Counted from the first letter of the stretch, positions 1 to 7,065 are shown. The stretch: 13,126 nt of DNA from SHLJ01 sp041618535 (GCA_041618535.1 JBFKFP010000071.1:1-13126), one strand, 5' to 3'. Numbers and translations: made by a program. Notes: generated from the sequence alone by a model not told the origin.

Positions 1-1099
1 GTATACCTATTCCGGTATCCGAAACAGTGAACCTGAGGCTGATCGAGTCATTTTCGATCTTTTTGTTCTCAATTTTTAGTTCAACCAAACCATGGTCGGT
101 AAACTTAAAAGCATTACCAAGCAAATTCTTAATAACCTGGGTTACCATCATACGGTCTCCCAGAAGTTTGTCGGGAATGCCTGTATCCCTTGCTATTCTG
201 AATACCAGGGATTTATCTTTTGCTATATGTTTAAAATTCGCTTCCAATTCAAACAACAGGTCTCTGAAATCGAATTCGGCCTCTACGTAATTCACATGCC
301 CAGATTGCATTTTATTAAGATCCAGAATGTTGTTGATCAAACCGAGCAGATGTTCGCCCGAATACTTCAGAGCCTGAAGGTTTTCTACCTGCTGTGGAAG
401 ATGATCGTCCATAAGGAGTATATTGGTCAACCCGATAACCGCATTCAGCGGAGTCCGGATCTCATGTGACATGGTAGACAAGAATTCATCCTTGGCCAGA
501 CTCGCTTTATGAAGCTCAATCTCTGTTTCTTTCAGCGTGGTCACATCACTCATCGTTCCAATGGTACCGGTAGGATTTCCCGTGCTATCCAATGTCAACG
601 ACATATTTAATTCAATCCATTTTACCTCCTTATTCGGCTTGAAATATTTAAAGACGGTTTTGTAATTTCTCCTGCGTTCGGCAAGGAATTTATTTATGCG
701 GCGTTTTTCATGATGGTTCATGCCCGTCATCAGACTGCGGTAATTTTTTCCAATCGATCTCTTCCATGAAAGCCCTGTCAATTCGTACCAGGCCTTGTTC
801 AGGTATATGAAATTTCCTTGTATGTCGGTTTGAAAGAGCACGTCATGAACCGTATTGACAATGGTTTTAAGACGTGATTTGGCTGTCTCGTTTTCATTCA
901 GCAAGGTTTGATTCGCCTTGAACAGTTCTTTGGAGCTCTCTTCCAGGATGGTCTCAAGCCGGGAAATATCCCTGTCAAAACTGTGATAGGCATCATTGAC
1001 CATTTCAAAAAAAGATGCCAGTCTGTCAAGATCCTGATGCTGAATCCCGGCCTTTTTGAGCTGTCGCTTGAGAAGTCTATGTCTTTCGTCCTTTAACAT
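1..1099 (-). CDS. PAS-domain sensor histidine kinase, C-terminus cut by window edge
   Basis: Cytoplasmic two-component kinase. It should autophosphorylate on histidine and pass the phosphate to an aspartate of a response regulator. About 366 residues lie in the window, and the frame is open to the left edge. Residues 1-75 are charged and helical, probably a coiled coil. Residues 78-195 read as a PAS fold (VHDVLFQTDIQGNFIYLN, then WIELNMSLTLD and GTIGTMSDVT). HisKA follows with the H-box SHEIRTPLNAV, the phospho-acceptor being His212. The ATPase domain starts with the N-box NLLGNAFKFT (325-334) and the G1 box DTGIGI (361-366), where the window ends. There is no signal peptide or membrane segment, so sensing must be soluble. 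The ATG lies inside the last codons of the FIST gene (7-bp overlap), so translation is probably coupled and FIST is the likely sensory partner. The H-box type is common in hybrid kinases, so a receiver domain may follow beyond the edge; that is inference. Confidence 0.93.
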   Translation of the reverse strand, partial: MLKDERHRLLKRQLKKAGIQHQDLDRLASFFEMVNDAYHSFDRDISRLETILEESSKELFKANQTLLNENETAKSRLKTIVNTVHDVLFQTDIQGNFIYLNKAWYELTGLSWKRSIGKNYRSLMTGMNHHEKRRINKFLAERRRNYKTVFKYFKPNKEVKWIELNMSLTLDSTGNPTGTIGTMSDVTTLKETEIELHKASLAKDEFLSTMSHEIRTPLNAVIGLTNILLMDDHLPQQVENLQALKYSGEHLLGLINNILDLNKMQSGHVNYVEAEFDFRDLLFELEANFKHIAKDKSLVFRIARDTGIPDKLLGDRMMVTQVIKNLLGNAFKFTDHGLVELKIENKKIENDSISLRFTVSDTGIGI

Positions 1100-2220
1100 T
1101 CAGTGAGGGTGGTTATGGTCATGGACTGATTATGCAATTCGCATGGTGAAAATTCACCATGAGGAGCTATTTCTCCGTAACTGTAGAATCCGGTTATTTT
1201 TGGATTATTCCCGATAACATCGCGGACTACCTCAACCTCCTCTTCTATGAGCTGTTTAAGGACGAGTCTTCTACCGACGCAACTGATCAGGATGGCGAGA
1301 TCAGCAGATTCCTTAACGATCTCTGTCGCAGATTTGGCCGAATTCTCAGCGCCGTTTATCAGGCGGTCTATATTGGCTTTCATCAGTCTGACATATGATC
1401 CCTGATGAATATTACCGGCAAAGGTCATACTCTGTTCCTCCTCATTAACCCCGAGCACGGTGCGAACCAAGGGTTTATCGGTCTCATTATCTCTCATTTT
1501 AAGAGGGAAAAGCAAAGCAGCACTCGGCAGATTCTTTGCTTCCTCTCCAAGAAATGATTTATATATCTGCAGGGCTGGCTGGCCGTCGAGTTCATAAAGT
1601 ATGTTTTTATGTGATCGGGTTACAAGACGTTCAATTCCAAAACTGTCCCATCCCCCCTTCGAACTATATCCAACTTTGAGATCCTTGCCATAAAACCCTA
1701 ATCCCAAAATACGGTTCACTTCAATTTTATCATTGGCGATAAGAAAGGTGCTCTTAAAATCGGGGCCATCTGCTGCAAGTCCGCCCGTTATACTGACATC
1801 GGGAAGTACATTTTTCAAACCCGATACCAGATCTCCTCCATTCACATTCAATCCATCACTTAAGACCAGCAAATGCTGCAGATCGGGCTTTTTGAGTTTA
1901 GATGCCAATTCCTGCCCGGCCCTGTAGCTATATTTCATATCCTTAACCTCCACCAGTTCCAATGCATGCCCGGTTTTTTCAAGCTGTACTGCGGTTAACG
2001 ATATGCTGTAATCGTTGACATGCACATCGGAGATCTCACCTGCTGTGGAGCATCCTATTACTGTGGCCTCCGGAAATTTGATATTTATTTGTTTCAATAC
2101 TTCCTCTTTCTCAGAAAACTGAGGCGAGACAAACATTAAAAACAAATTTGCAGGAATGGTAATTTTATCTAGGTCATCTCTCCAGGAATAAGGTACCAGC
2201 GTAAATTGTTGCACTTTCAT
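1093..2220 (-). CDS. FIST N-/C-domain signal transduction protein
   Basis: A 375-residue FIST protein, a family thought to bind small ligands (amino acids have been proposed) and to feed signal-transduction outputs. The FIST_N domain covers about residues 20-215, with GCSTAGEI (56-63), SDGLNVNG (121-128) and GGLAADG (146-152). The FIST_C domain covers about 220-365, with ISCVGR (312-317), GFYSYGEIAPHG (344-355) and a C-terminal CELHNQSMT. The length matches stand-alone two-domain FIST proteins. There is no signal peptide, so it is cytoplasmic. Its stop codon lies within the start of the kinase gene, which strongly suggests that the two products form one signalling unit. The start is the ATG at 2220; no clear Shine-Dalgarno is seen, as is usual in Bacteroidota. 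A 21-bp-period direct repeat lies just upstream. The family call is firm; the ligand is unknown. Confidence 0.93.
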   Translation of the reverse strand: MKVQQFTLVPYSWRDDLDKITIPANLFLMFVSPQFSEKEEVLKQINIKFPEATVIGCSTAGEISDVHVNDYSISLTAVQLEKTGHALELVEVKDMKYSYRAGQELASKLKKPDLQHLLVLSDGLNVNGGDLVSGLKNVLPDVSITGGLAADGPDFKSTFLIANDKIEVNRILGLGFYGKDLKVGYSSKGGWDSFGIERLVTRSHKNILYELDGQPALQIYKSFLGEEAKNLPSAALLFPLKMRDNETDKPLVRTVLGVNEEEQSMTFAGNIHQGSYVRLMKANIDRLINGAENSAKSATEIVKESADLAILISCVGRRLVLKQLIEEEVEVVRDVIGNNPKITGFYSYGEIAPHGEFSPCELHNQSMTITTLTEC

Positions 2221-2245
2221 AGCGGTTAACAGATTTGGGTTTTCT

Positions 2246-2281
2246 GTGCATTTCGTCGTAAAAAACGTGTATTTCGTCGAA
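2246..2281 (-). promoter_or_regulatory. 14-bp direct repeat with 21-bp period upstream of FIST gene, candidate LytTR-type operator
   Basis: Read on the minus strand, TCGACGAAATACAC (2280-2267) and ACGACGAAATGCAC (2259-2246) match at 12 of 14 positions and repeat at exactly 21 bp, two turns of B-DNA. Paired imperfect direct repeats one or two turns apart are the known arrangement of LytTR-family response regulator sites (AgrA, ComE type). The promoter-distal end is only about 25 bp before the FIST start codon, so the site could act as an operator in the leader, or the transcription start may lie very close to the ATG. No convincing TAnnTTTG box was found; the nearest is TACATTTTG at 2297-2289, which has one extra base. 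The repeat is seen directly; the regulator is inference. Confidence 0.5.
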
Positions 2282-2435
2282 GATCAGACAAAATGTATTA
2301 ACGACCAAACAATTGGCGAACTTTTTTTTGGACGTCCTTAAAATATGTAATACCAAGACTACATTTTTAATTGTTTTGTAAGAATTTTCTAAATAAAGGA
2401 AAACTAATGCTGGTTCTGTTAGAGTGCCGGGCAGT
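2282..2435. other. Intergenic region between the CBS-like gene and the FIST gene
   Basis: AT-rich, with no credible gene. It contains a run of eight T (2322-2329) beside the palindrome GGACGTCC (2330-2337) and a stretch rich in A/T around 2360-2405. No intrinsic terminator for the CBS-like gene is evident after its stop at 2436, so read-through into the FIST operon is possible. A near -7 box on the minus strand (TACATTTTG, 2297-2289) has a spacing defect. Confidence 0.4.
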
Positions 2436-3416
2436 TTAATCTATAAAACCCTTTTCCCGCATCCAATCGTCGTTAAAAATTTTTCCAACATATCGTGTAC
2501 CATGATCATGGAAAAGGACGACAACCACATCGTTCTCGTTGAAGTGTTCTTTTAATTGAAGTACCCCTTTTATAGCGGCCCCGGCAGAATTTCCCAGGAA
2601 CATTCCTTCTTCTCTTGCCAGACGCCGGGTATAAACTGCTGCGTCCCTGTCGGTTACCTTGGTAAAACCGTCAATTAATTCGAAATCCACATTTGCCGGG
2701 AGGATATCTTCACCAATTCCCTCGGTAACATAGGGATAGATCTCGTTCTTGTCAAAAATTCCTGTCTCGTGATATTTCTTAAAAACGCTGCCATAGGTGT
2801 CCACTCCCCATACCTTGATATCAGGATTTTGTTCCTTAAGGAATTTACCAACCCCGGAAATAGTTCCCCCTGTTCCTACTCCCACTACAAAATGAGTGAC
2901 CCTGCCATCGGTCTGCTCCCAGATTTCAGGACCTGTGCTTTCGTAATGCGCCACCTGATTCGAGAGGTTATCATATTGATTGACGTACCACGCCCCTTCT
3001 ATCTCTTCTCCTAATCGTTTTGAAACGGAGTAATAAGATCTCGGGTCATCAGGCTCTACGTCTGTTGGACAAACCTCTACCCTTGCTCCTAAAGCCCTTA
3101 GAACATCAACTTTTTCTTTCGATTGCTTATCGGTTGTAACAAAAATACATTTATACCCCTTAATGATGGCTGCCAATGCCAGGCCCATACCCGTATTCCC
3201 GGATGTTCCTTCAACTATGGTTCCGCCCGGTTTTAATCTACCGTCTGCTTCGGCATCTTCAATCATTTTCAGGGCCATGCGGTCTTTTACCGAATTTCCC
3301 GGATTGAAAGTCTCGTATTTAGCCAAAACCAGGCAGGGGAGCTCGGCGGTTAACTTATTGATCTTTACTAAAGGGGTATTCCCTATTGTTCCAAGTATAT
3401 TTTCAGCGTATTTCAT
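2436..3416 (-). CDS. Cystathionine beta-synthase / cysteine synthase family PLP enzyme
   Basis: Fold-type II PLP enzyme of sulfur amino acid metabolism, 326 residues, cytoplasmic. It would condense serine (or an activated serine) with homocysteine or sulfide. The motifs are complete: the PLP-binding lysine in NPGNSVKDR (Lys44), the substrate loop EGTSGNTG (69-76), the phosphate-binding loop GVGTGGTISG (179-188) and GNSAGA (275-280). The C-terminal end (NDDWMREKGF) resembles CBS rather than CysK/CysM, but there are no tandem regulatory CBS domains, so it is only the catalytic core. The segment where CBS/CysK carry a serine hydrogen-bonding the PLP ring nitrogen reads FHDHGTRYV here. The gene has its own promoter 18 bp upstream of the ATG. 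No methionine-cycle gene lies nearby, so CBS and O-acetylserine sulfhydrylase activity cannot be told apart. Confidence 0.9.
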   Translation of the reverse strand: MKYAENILGTIGNTPLVKINKLTAELPCLVLAKYETFNPGNSVKDRMALKMIEDAEADGRLKPGGTIVEGTSGNTGMGLALAAIIKGYKCIFVTTDKQSKEKVDVLRALGARVEVCPTDVEPDDPRSYYSVSKRLGEEIEGAWYVNQYDNLSNQVAHYESTGPEIWEQTDGRVTHFVVGVGTGGTISGVGKFLKEQNPDIKVWGVDTYGSVFKKYHETGIFDKNEIYPYVTEGIGEDILPANVDFELIDGFTKVTDRDAAVYTRRLAREEGMFLGNSAGAAIKGVLQLKEHFNENDVVVVLFHDHGTRYVGKIFNDDWMREKGFID

Positions 3417-3433
3417 GGACTTAATTTGCGGTG

Positions 3434-3441
3434 CAAAAGTA
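3434..3441 (-). promoter_or_regulatory. Bacteroidota -7 promoter box of the CBS-like gene
   Basis: TACTTTTG on the minus strand is an exact match to the Bacteroidota sigma-ABfr -7 consensus TAnnTTTG. It ends 17 bp before the ATG at 3416, leaving room for a short untranslated leader. The expected -33 TTTG is not clear; only a TTA-containing stretch near 3450 is present. This box implies that the gene is transcribed separately from the permease upstream. Confidence 0.65.
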
Positions 3442-3501
3442 CATAAATCTTTACGTAAGGAGTAGCGATGAATTTTAATTGTTTTTCATTAAAACGCCTT
3501 C

Positions 3502-4764
3502 TTATTCAAACCGGATAGCCCGTACAGGACTGATCCTTGAAATGATATGCGATGGGATAAGCAGCATCAGTAAACAAGTGAAAAATGTCCCTAAATTCAG
3601 TAATACGATATATCCGATGTTCAAATAAACAGGAGCCTGAGTCACGTAATATACCTCCGGATCGAGCGGAAATAAGCCAAATCGCTGTTGTAAAATCAAA
3701 AGTCCGATTCCTATAAGATTACCCCAGAACAAACCGTGAAGTATCAGGTATGCCGCATTGATCAAAAAAATCTTCTGAATATCGCGATTCTGGCTGCCCA
3801 TCGCCTTCAGCAGGCCAATCATCTGGGTTCGTTCAAGAATAAGAACAAGCAGGGCGGTGATCATGTTTATACCAGCCACCAGGATCATAATCCCTATAAT
3901 GCCATATATATTCTTATCAAAGATGCTTATCCACTCAAAAATAGACGCATATTTCTGAGCAACGGTCTCTGTATTCAGAATGGAGGGTGTATTCTGATAT
4001 ACCCCGTTGGCTATTTCATCCAAACGAGAGTAGTCTGATATAAACAGTTCAAAATGACCCACCTGGTCTTCTTCCCATCGATTCAATCGCTGTACCTGTT
4101 TCAGATCACCTATCAGATAGGTTTCATCTAACTCCTGGAATCCCGACCTGTAGATTCCAACAATATCGAACTTCCTTATCGACGGCGGACGATTGACATC
4201 GTTTTTCGCGAAATACATCTGGAAACTATCTCCTGTTTTTAATTCTAACCGATTAGACAGATAAGCGGGAATAAGGACTTCATTACTCATCTGGTTTGCA
4301 TAACCTGGTTTTCTCCCATCGATAATAAATTCATCAAAAAGGTCCCAGTTAAAATCTTGTCCAACTCCTTTTAAGACCATTCCTTCAAAATCGGTCTCCG
4401 TCCTGATCACTCCGAATTTGTGTGCAACAGCCTGAATGTGAGTCACGCCTGGTACTGCTTTAAATACCGGATAGAACTCCTGATCAGAGGATATGGGTGA
4501 AAGTGATTCCTCTGAAATATTACTGTCAAAACTGGAAATTGTAAGATGGCCGTTGAACGCTACCGCCTTGTCCCTGATCTTTTGCTGCAGTCCCAGGCCT
4601 GTCGCTATAGCTACCAGCATCACTATGATCCCGATAGCGATAGCCGCTATCCCAATTTTTATAATCGGTGCTGAAACACTACTTTTATACGACTTACTGC
4701 CGATTATACGTTTTGCTATAAAGAATTCAAATTTCAATAGTGCGATGAAGTTTTTCCTGATCAA
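3502..4764 (-). CDS. LolC/LolE-type lipoprotein-releasing ABC transporter permease (FtsX/MacB family), TTG start
   Basis: Inner-membrane permease that, with a LolD-type ATPase, would extract lipoproteins from the inner membrane for delivery to the outer membrane. The topology is the family's four-helix plan. One transmembrane helix lies at about 34-58 (IGIAAIAIGIIVMLVAIATG). A long periplasmic MacB-like domain follows (about 60-275). Three helices close the protein: MILVAGINMITALLVLIL, around LILHGLFWGNLIGIGLLIL, and YIVLLNLGTFFTCLLMLLI. It ends with ISPVRAIRFE, the usual ending of the family. The frame has a stop at 4809-4807 and no ATG before residue 49. The start must therefore be TTG at 4764 (AGGAAA about 10 nt upstream; 420 aa) or TTG at 4737 (411 aa), the latter fitting the usual short N-terminus before FEFFIAKR. 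The first start overlaps the divergent NamZ gene by 20 bp. The ATPase is not in the window. Confidence 0.88.
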   Translation of the reverse strand: MIRKNFIALLKFEFFIAKRIIGSKSYKSSVSAPIIKIGIAAIAIGIIVMLVAIATGLGLQQKIRDKAVAFNGHLTISSFDSNISEESLSPISSDQEFYPVFKAVPGVTHIQAVAHKFGVIRTETDFEGMVLKGVGQDFNWDLFDEFIIDGRKPGYANQMSNEVLIPAYLSNRLELKTGDSFQMYFAKNDVNRPPSIRKFDIVGIYRSGFQELDETYLIGDLKQVQRLNRWEEDQVGHFELFISDYSRLDEIANGVYQNTPSILNTETVAQKYASIFEWISIFDKNIYGIIGIMILVAGINMITALLVLILERTQMIGLLKAMGSQNRDIQKIFLINAAYLILHGLFWGNLIGIGLLILQQRFGLFPLDPEVYYVTQAPVYLNIGYIVLLNLGTFFTCLLMLLIPSHIISRISPVRAIRFE

Positions 4765-5974
4765 AAATACACTTTTCCTGTGTTTATTGACCTTTTTATG
4801 TTGTGCTCAGAACAAAACAGATAAAGTTCAAAATAAAAATCCTGACGCCGCAATCAAAGCGAACCCTGAATTAATTGAAGTTGGCGCTTCCCGCCTGTCG
4901 GCCTACCTTCCCTCTTTGAATGGGAGAGTCGGTGTCGTAGCCAATCAAACCTCTGTCATCTTTCATGACCATAAACAAGGATTTACTCATCTTGTAGACA
5001 CTTTGTTATCCAGGGGAGTGAACGTGGTTAGGGTGTTTGCTCCGGAGCATGGTTTCAGGGGTACAGCCGACGCAGGTGAAATCGTAAAGGACAATCTGGA
5101 CCTTAAAACTGGGCTGCCTATCATTTCGCTATACGGGAAGAACAAAAAACCGGCTTTCAATGATCACGAGCTGGATGTTGTAATTTTTGATATACAGGAC
5201 GTCGGGGCACGCTTCTATACCTTTATCTCGACCCTTCATTATGTCATGGAGGCCTGCGCGGAACAGGACATTCCGCTGATCGTACTGGACAGGCCAAACC
5301 CTAATGGCTTTATGGTGGATGGGCCTGTATTGGAAACTGAACACAGTAGCTTTGTCGGCATGCATCCGGTTCCTGTTACCCATGGCATGACAATTGGCGA
5401 ATATGCAAAAATGATAAATGGTGAGGGCTGGTTAGCTGAAGGAATAAACTGTGGTCTAAGTGTAATTGAAGTAAAAAACTATAACAGGCATATGCGCTAC
5501 AAACTCCCGATCAAACCTTCACCAAATCTTCCGAACGACAAGGCTATAAACCTTTATCCGAGCTTGTGTTTTTTTGAAGGTACCAACGTGAGTGCAGGCA
5601 GGGGAACCGATATGCAATTTCAAGTCTTTGGAAGCCCTTACCTGGATCCGGATGCCTTTAAATTTCAATTCACACCTGAACCTAATCAGGGGGCCAAATT
5701 TCCAAAGCATCAGGACGAAATTTGTTATGGCATGGATTTACGTGAAAATTCAGAACTCAGGGGAATAAATCTTTTTTGGCTGGTAGAGGCCTACCACAGC
5801 ACATCCGATAAATCAGTGTTCTTTAATGACTTCTTTACTAAACTGGCTGGCACCGAGATCCTTCGTGAACAGATAGAGTCGGGATACACAGCAAATGAGA
5901 TAAAAAAAAGCTGGTTGGCTGGTATAGATCAGTTTAAAAAAAGAAGAGCTCCCTATTTACTTTATGATGATTAG
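4745..5974 (+). CDS. namZ: Exo-beta-N-acetylmuramidase, NamZ/DUF1343 family (GH171), probable lipoprotein
   Basis: Envelope enzyme of the family that removes terminal N-acetylmuramic acid from peptidoglycan fragments, serving cell-wall turnover or MurNAc salvage. It has 409 residues, the usual size. Conserved stretches are VGVVANQTSV (62-71), VFAPEHGFRG (97-106), DVVIFDIQDVGARFYTF (144-160), LDRPNPNG (181-188), GMTIGEY (214-220), KPSPNLPN (257-264), YPSLCFFEGTNVS (271-283) and GRGTDMQFQVFGSPY (285-299). The EHGF motif is the most conserved in the family and likely part of the active site. The N-terminus is a signal sequence with CC-AQN at residues 19-23, suggesting lipidation at Cys20, although a cysteine at -1 is atypical. 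I chose the ATG at 4745 because the open frame further upstream (from 4493) is antisense to the permease and would bury the signal peptide. The 3' end overlaps the convergent small gene by 4 bp. Confidence 0.93.
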   Translation: MKFFLIKNTLFLCLLTFLCCAQNKTDKVQNKNPDAAIKANPELIEVGASRLSAYLPSLNGRVGVVANQTSVIFHDHKQGFTHLVDTLLSRGVNVVRVFAPEHGFRGTADAGEIVKDNLDLKTGLPIISLYGKNKKPAFNDHELDVVIFDIQDVGARFYTFISTLHYVMEACAEQDIPLIVLDRPNPNGFMVDGPVLETEHSSFVGMHPVPVTHGMTIGEYAKMINGEGWLAEGINCGLSVIEVKNYNRHMRYKLPIKPSPNLPNDKAINLYPSLCFFEGTNVSAGRGTDMQFQVFGSPYLDPDAFKFQFTPEPNQGAKFPKHQDEICYGMDLRENSELRGINLFWLVEAYHSTSDKSVFFNDFFTKLAGTEILREQIESGYTANEIKKSWLAGIDQFKKRRAPYLLYDD

Positions 5975-6369
5975 TTGTTCCTGACGGCCACATCGGTCTC
6001 CTTCCGCATATCCACATAAGTGGCATTGGGATCATAAACACGCACCACGAAGAGAATGATCTTTTGAAGATAATTCACTGCAAAAACATGTTTTCCGGAA
6101 CTGAGATACTGAATAGGAATTTCAATCTCATCGCCATTGATAAATTCGTCGACCTCCCTTTTGTTTTGTCTGTTGATGGCATAAACCCTGTGCATCAATC
6201 CTTTTGATCTTAAAATAAGGGTGTCCTGTGACCTATTCAGGTCATGAAATAAATCTTTGGCCACCAAATTGGTGTTCTTTTCGATGACAGCAAATTTTTC
6301 TTGTGAAAAGGATTTTTGCACGGTAAGTCCGAATACCGCGACTAGCAAGCCGGTAAGAAAGAGTCTCAT
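5971..6369 (-). CDS. Small secreted protein of unknown function, paralog A
   Basis: A 132-residue protein that I do not recognise. An N-terminal signal peptide (MRLFLTGLLVAVFGLTVQ, cleavage probably after SFSQ near residue 23) sends it to the periplasm or beyond. There is no lipobox cysteine and no cysteine in the mature part. The core is clearly homologous to the neighbour at 6598-6978. They share FAxIxKNxN, AKxLxHDLN, SxDTLxL, SxGLxHRVY, VD, LSxGKHxF and KII with a final NxTY; I count about 40 identities over roughly 93 aligned residues by eye. Alternating hydrophobic residues suggest an all-beta domain. The stop codon region overlaps the convergent namZ gene by 4 bp. It is separated from paralog B by about 230 bp, so it may or may not share its transcript. 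Confidence 0.75.
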   Translation of the reverse strand: MRLFLTGLLVAVFGLTVQKSFSQEKFAVIEKNTNLVAKDLFHDLNRSQDTLILRSKGLMHRVYAINRQNKREVDEFINGDEIEIPIQYLSSGKHVFAVNYLQKIILFVVRVYDPNATYVDMRKETDVAVRNN

Positions 6370-6597
6370 TAAAAACGCGTTGGCTCTATTTATCGCGAAT
6401 TAATAGCAATGACCCTCGATGTAAATCTAAAGTAAACTTCTTTTAAAAGGCTAAAATATTCTATGAAATACCAAAATACCGGAGGAAAGAACCAAATTGC
6501 AACAATTCTTTTTTACTTGTTTGAAATTCCGGTGATATACGTCAGATAAATCGGATTGTCAATAATTCAGCAGATTCCGGAAATACAAGACAATTAA
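6370..6597. other. 228-bp AT-rich gap between the two small paralogs
   Basis: I see no coding frame here with plausible composition. It holds a loose inverted repeat, ACCGGA (6478-6483) with TCCGGT (6528-6533), enclosing a small perfect hairpin, AATTG-CAA-CAATT (6495-6507), followed by a T-rich run on the plus strand. On the minus strand TACTTTAG (near 6434-6427) is a one-mismatch -7 box that might serve paralog A, but no matching -33 element was found. Confidence 0.35.
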
Positions 6598-6978
6598 TTA
6601 TTCTCCTACCTCGATTTCACGATAGGTATTACCGCTGTTATGGATAAAAATATGGAAGATTATCTTTCTGCTCAAGTCCTGAACCACGAATATATGCTTG
6701 CCTAAAGAAAGCTCTCTGAGTGACAGGTCAAATCTTTTCCGGTTTACAATAACATCAACCATACCTCTGGTTTTTCCGGCGGTATAAACCCTGTGAATCA
6801 ATCCTGAGCTTTTCAATTTGAGAGTATCCCTCGATGAATTGAGATCATGTGACAGGCTTTTAGCCGCAACGTTGTAATTCTTCGTTATCGAGGCGAAGCG
6901 CGACTGAACCTGAGCAGAGACCTCATTGGTCAAGGCCAGGATAATAAAAATTATAACTCCTGCTAACCGTACTTTCAT
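6598..6978 (-). CDS. Small secreted protein of unknown function, paralog B
   Basis: A 126-residue protein from the ATG at 6978, homologous to paralog A just downstream. I prefer this start over the in-frame ATG at 6999 because it places MKVRLAGVIIFIILAL at the very N-terminus as a standard signal peptide, with cleavage after EVSAQ. The mature part contains no cysteine. Shared residues with paralog A include KNxN, AKSLSHDLN, DTLKLKSSGLIHRVY, LSxGKH and KII. The conserved HDLN and GLxHRVY blocks are the best fingerprints. The function is unknown. A promoter-like pair lies upstream at 7034-7065. The position next to a muramidase could hint at an envelope role, but this is only context. Confidence 0.75.
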   Translation of the reverse strand: MKVRLAGVIIFIILALTNEVSAQVQSRFASITKNYNVAAKSLSHDLNSSRDTLKLKSSGLIHRVYTAGKTRGMVDVIVNRKRFDLSLRELSLGKHIFVVQDLSRKIIFHIFIHNSGNTYREIEVGE

Positions 6979-7033
6979 CACGATTTTCTGAAACAACATT
7001 TAGTTGGAAGGGGCGCTCCTTTGAATAAAGCCC

Positions 7034-7065
7034 CGAAAGTATATCAATATGCCGTAACTCACAAA
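7034..7065 (-). promoter_or_regulatory. Candidate promoter of small secreted paralog B
   Basis: On the minus strand TTTG (7065-7062) is followed after 20 bp by TACTTTCG (7041-7034), a one-mismatch match to the Bacteroidota TTTG-N19-21-TAnnTTTG promoter. Just downstream, a GGGGC...GCCCC inverted repeat with an inner CTTT/AAAG pairing spans about 7032-7008, at or near the predicted transcript start. This could give the leader a 5' hairpin. Confidence 0.5.

Noticed and set aside
92..469. Plus-strand open frame opposite the kinase
   Set aside because: It is the antisense shadow of the HisKA/ATPase coding region, whose motifs on the minus strand are unambiguous.
2322..2337. T8 run next to GGACGTCC palindrome as a terminator
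   Set aside because: The palindrome is too short to form a loop-bearing hairpin, and the orientation does not suit the end of the CBS-like gene.
2174..2356. Minus-strand 60-codon open frame across the FIST leader
   Set aside because: It overlaps the FIST start and the direct repeat, has no recognisable domain and reads like translated noncoding DNA.
3473..3494. AT-only hairpin TTTTAAT...ATTAAAA after the permease stop
   Set aside because: There is no GC in the stem and no clear T tract on the minus strand; too weak to call a terminator.
4630..4660. GATAGC-rich inverted repeat
   Set aside because: It encodes the alternating Ile-Ala helix of the permease (IGIAAIAIG), so codon repetition explains it.
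4493..4744. In-frame N-terminal extension of namZ by 84 residues
   Set aside because: It is antisense to the conserved first helix of the permease, and would place the signal peptide in the protein interior; the ATG at 4745 gives a normal export signal.
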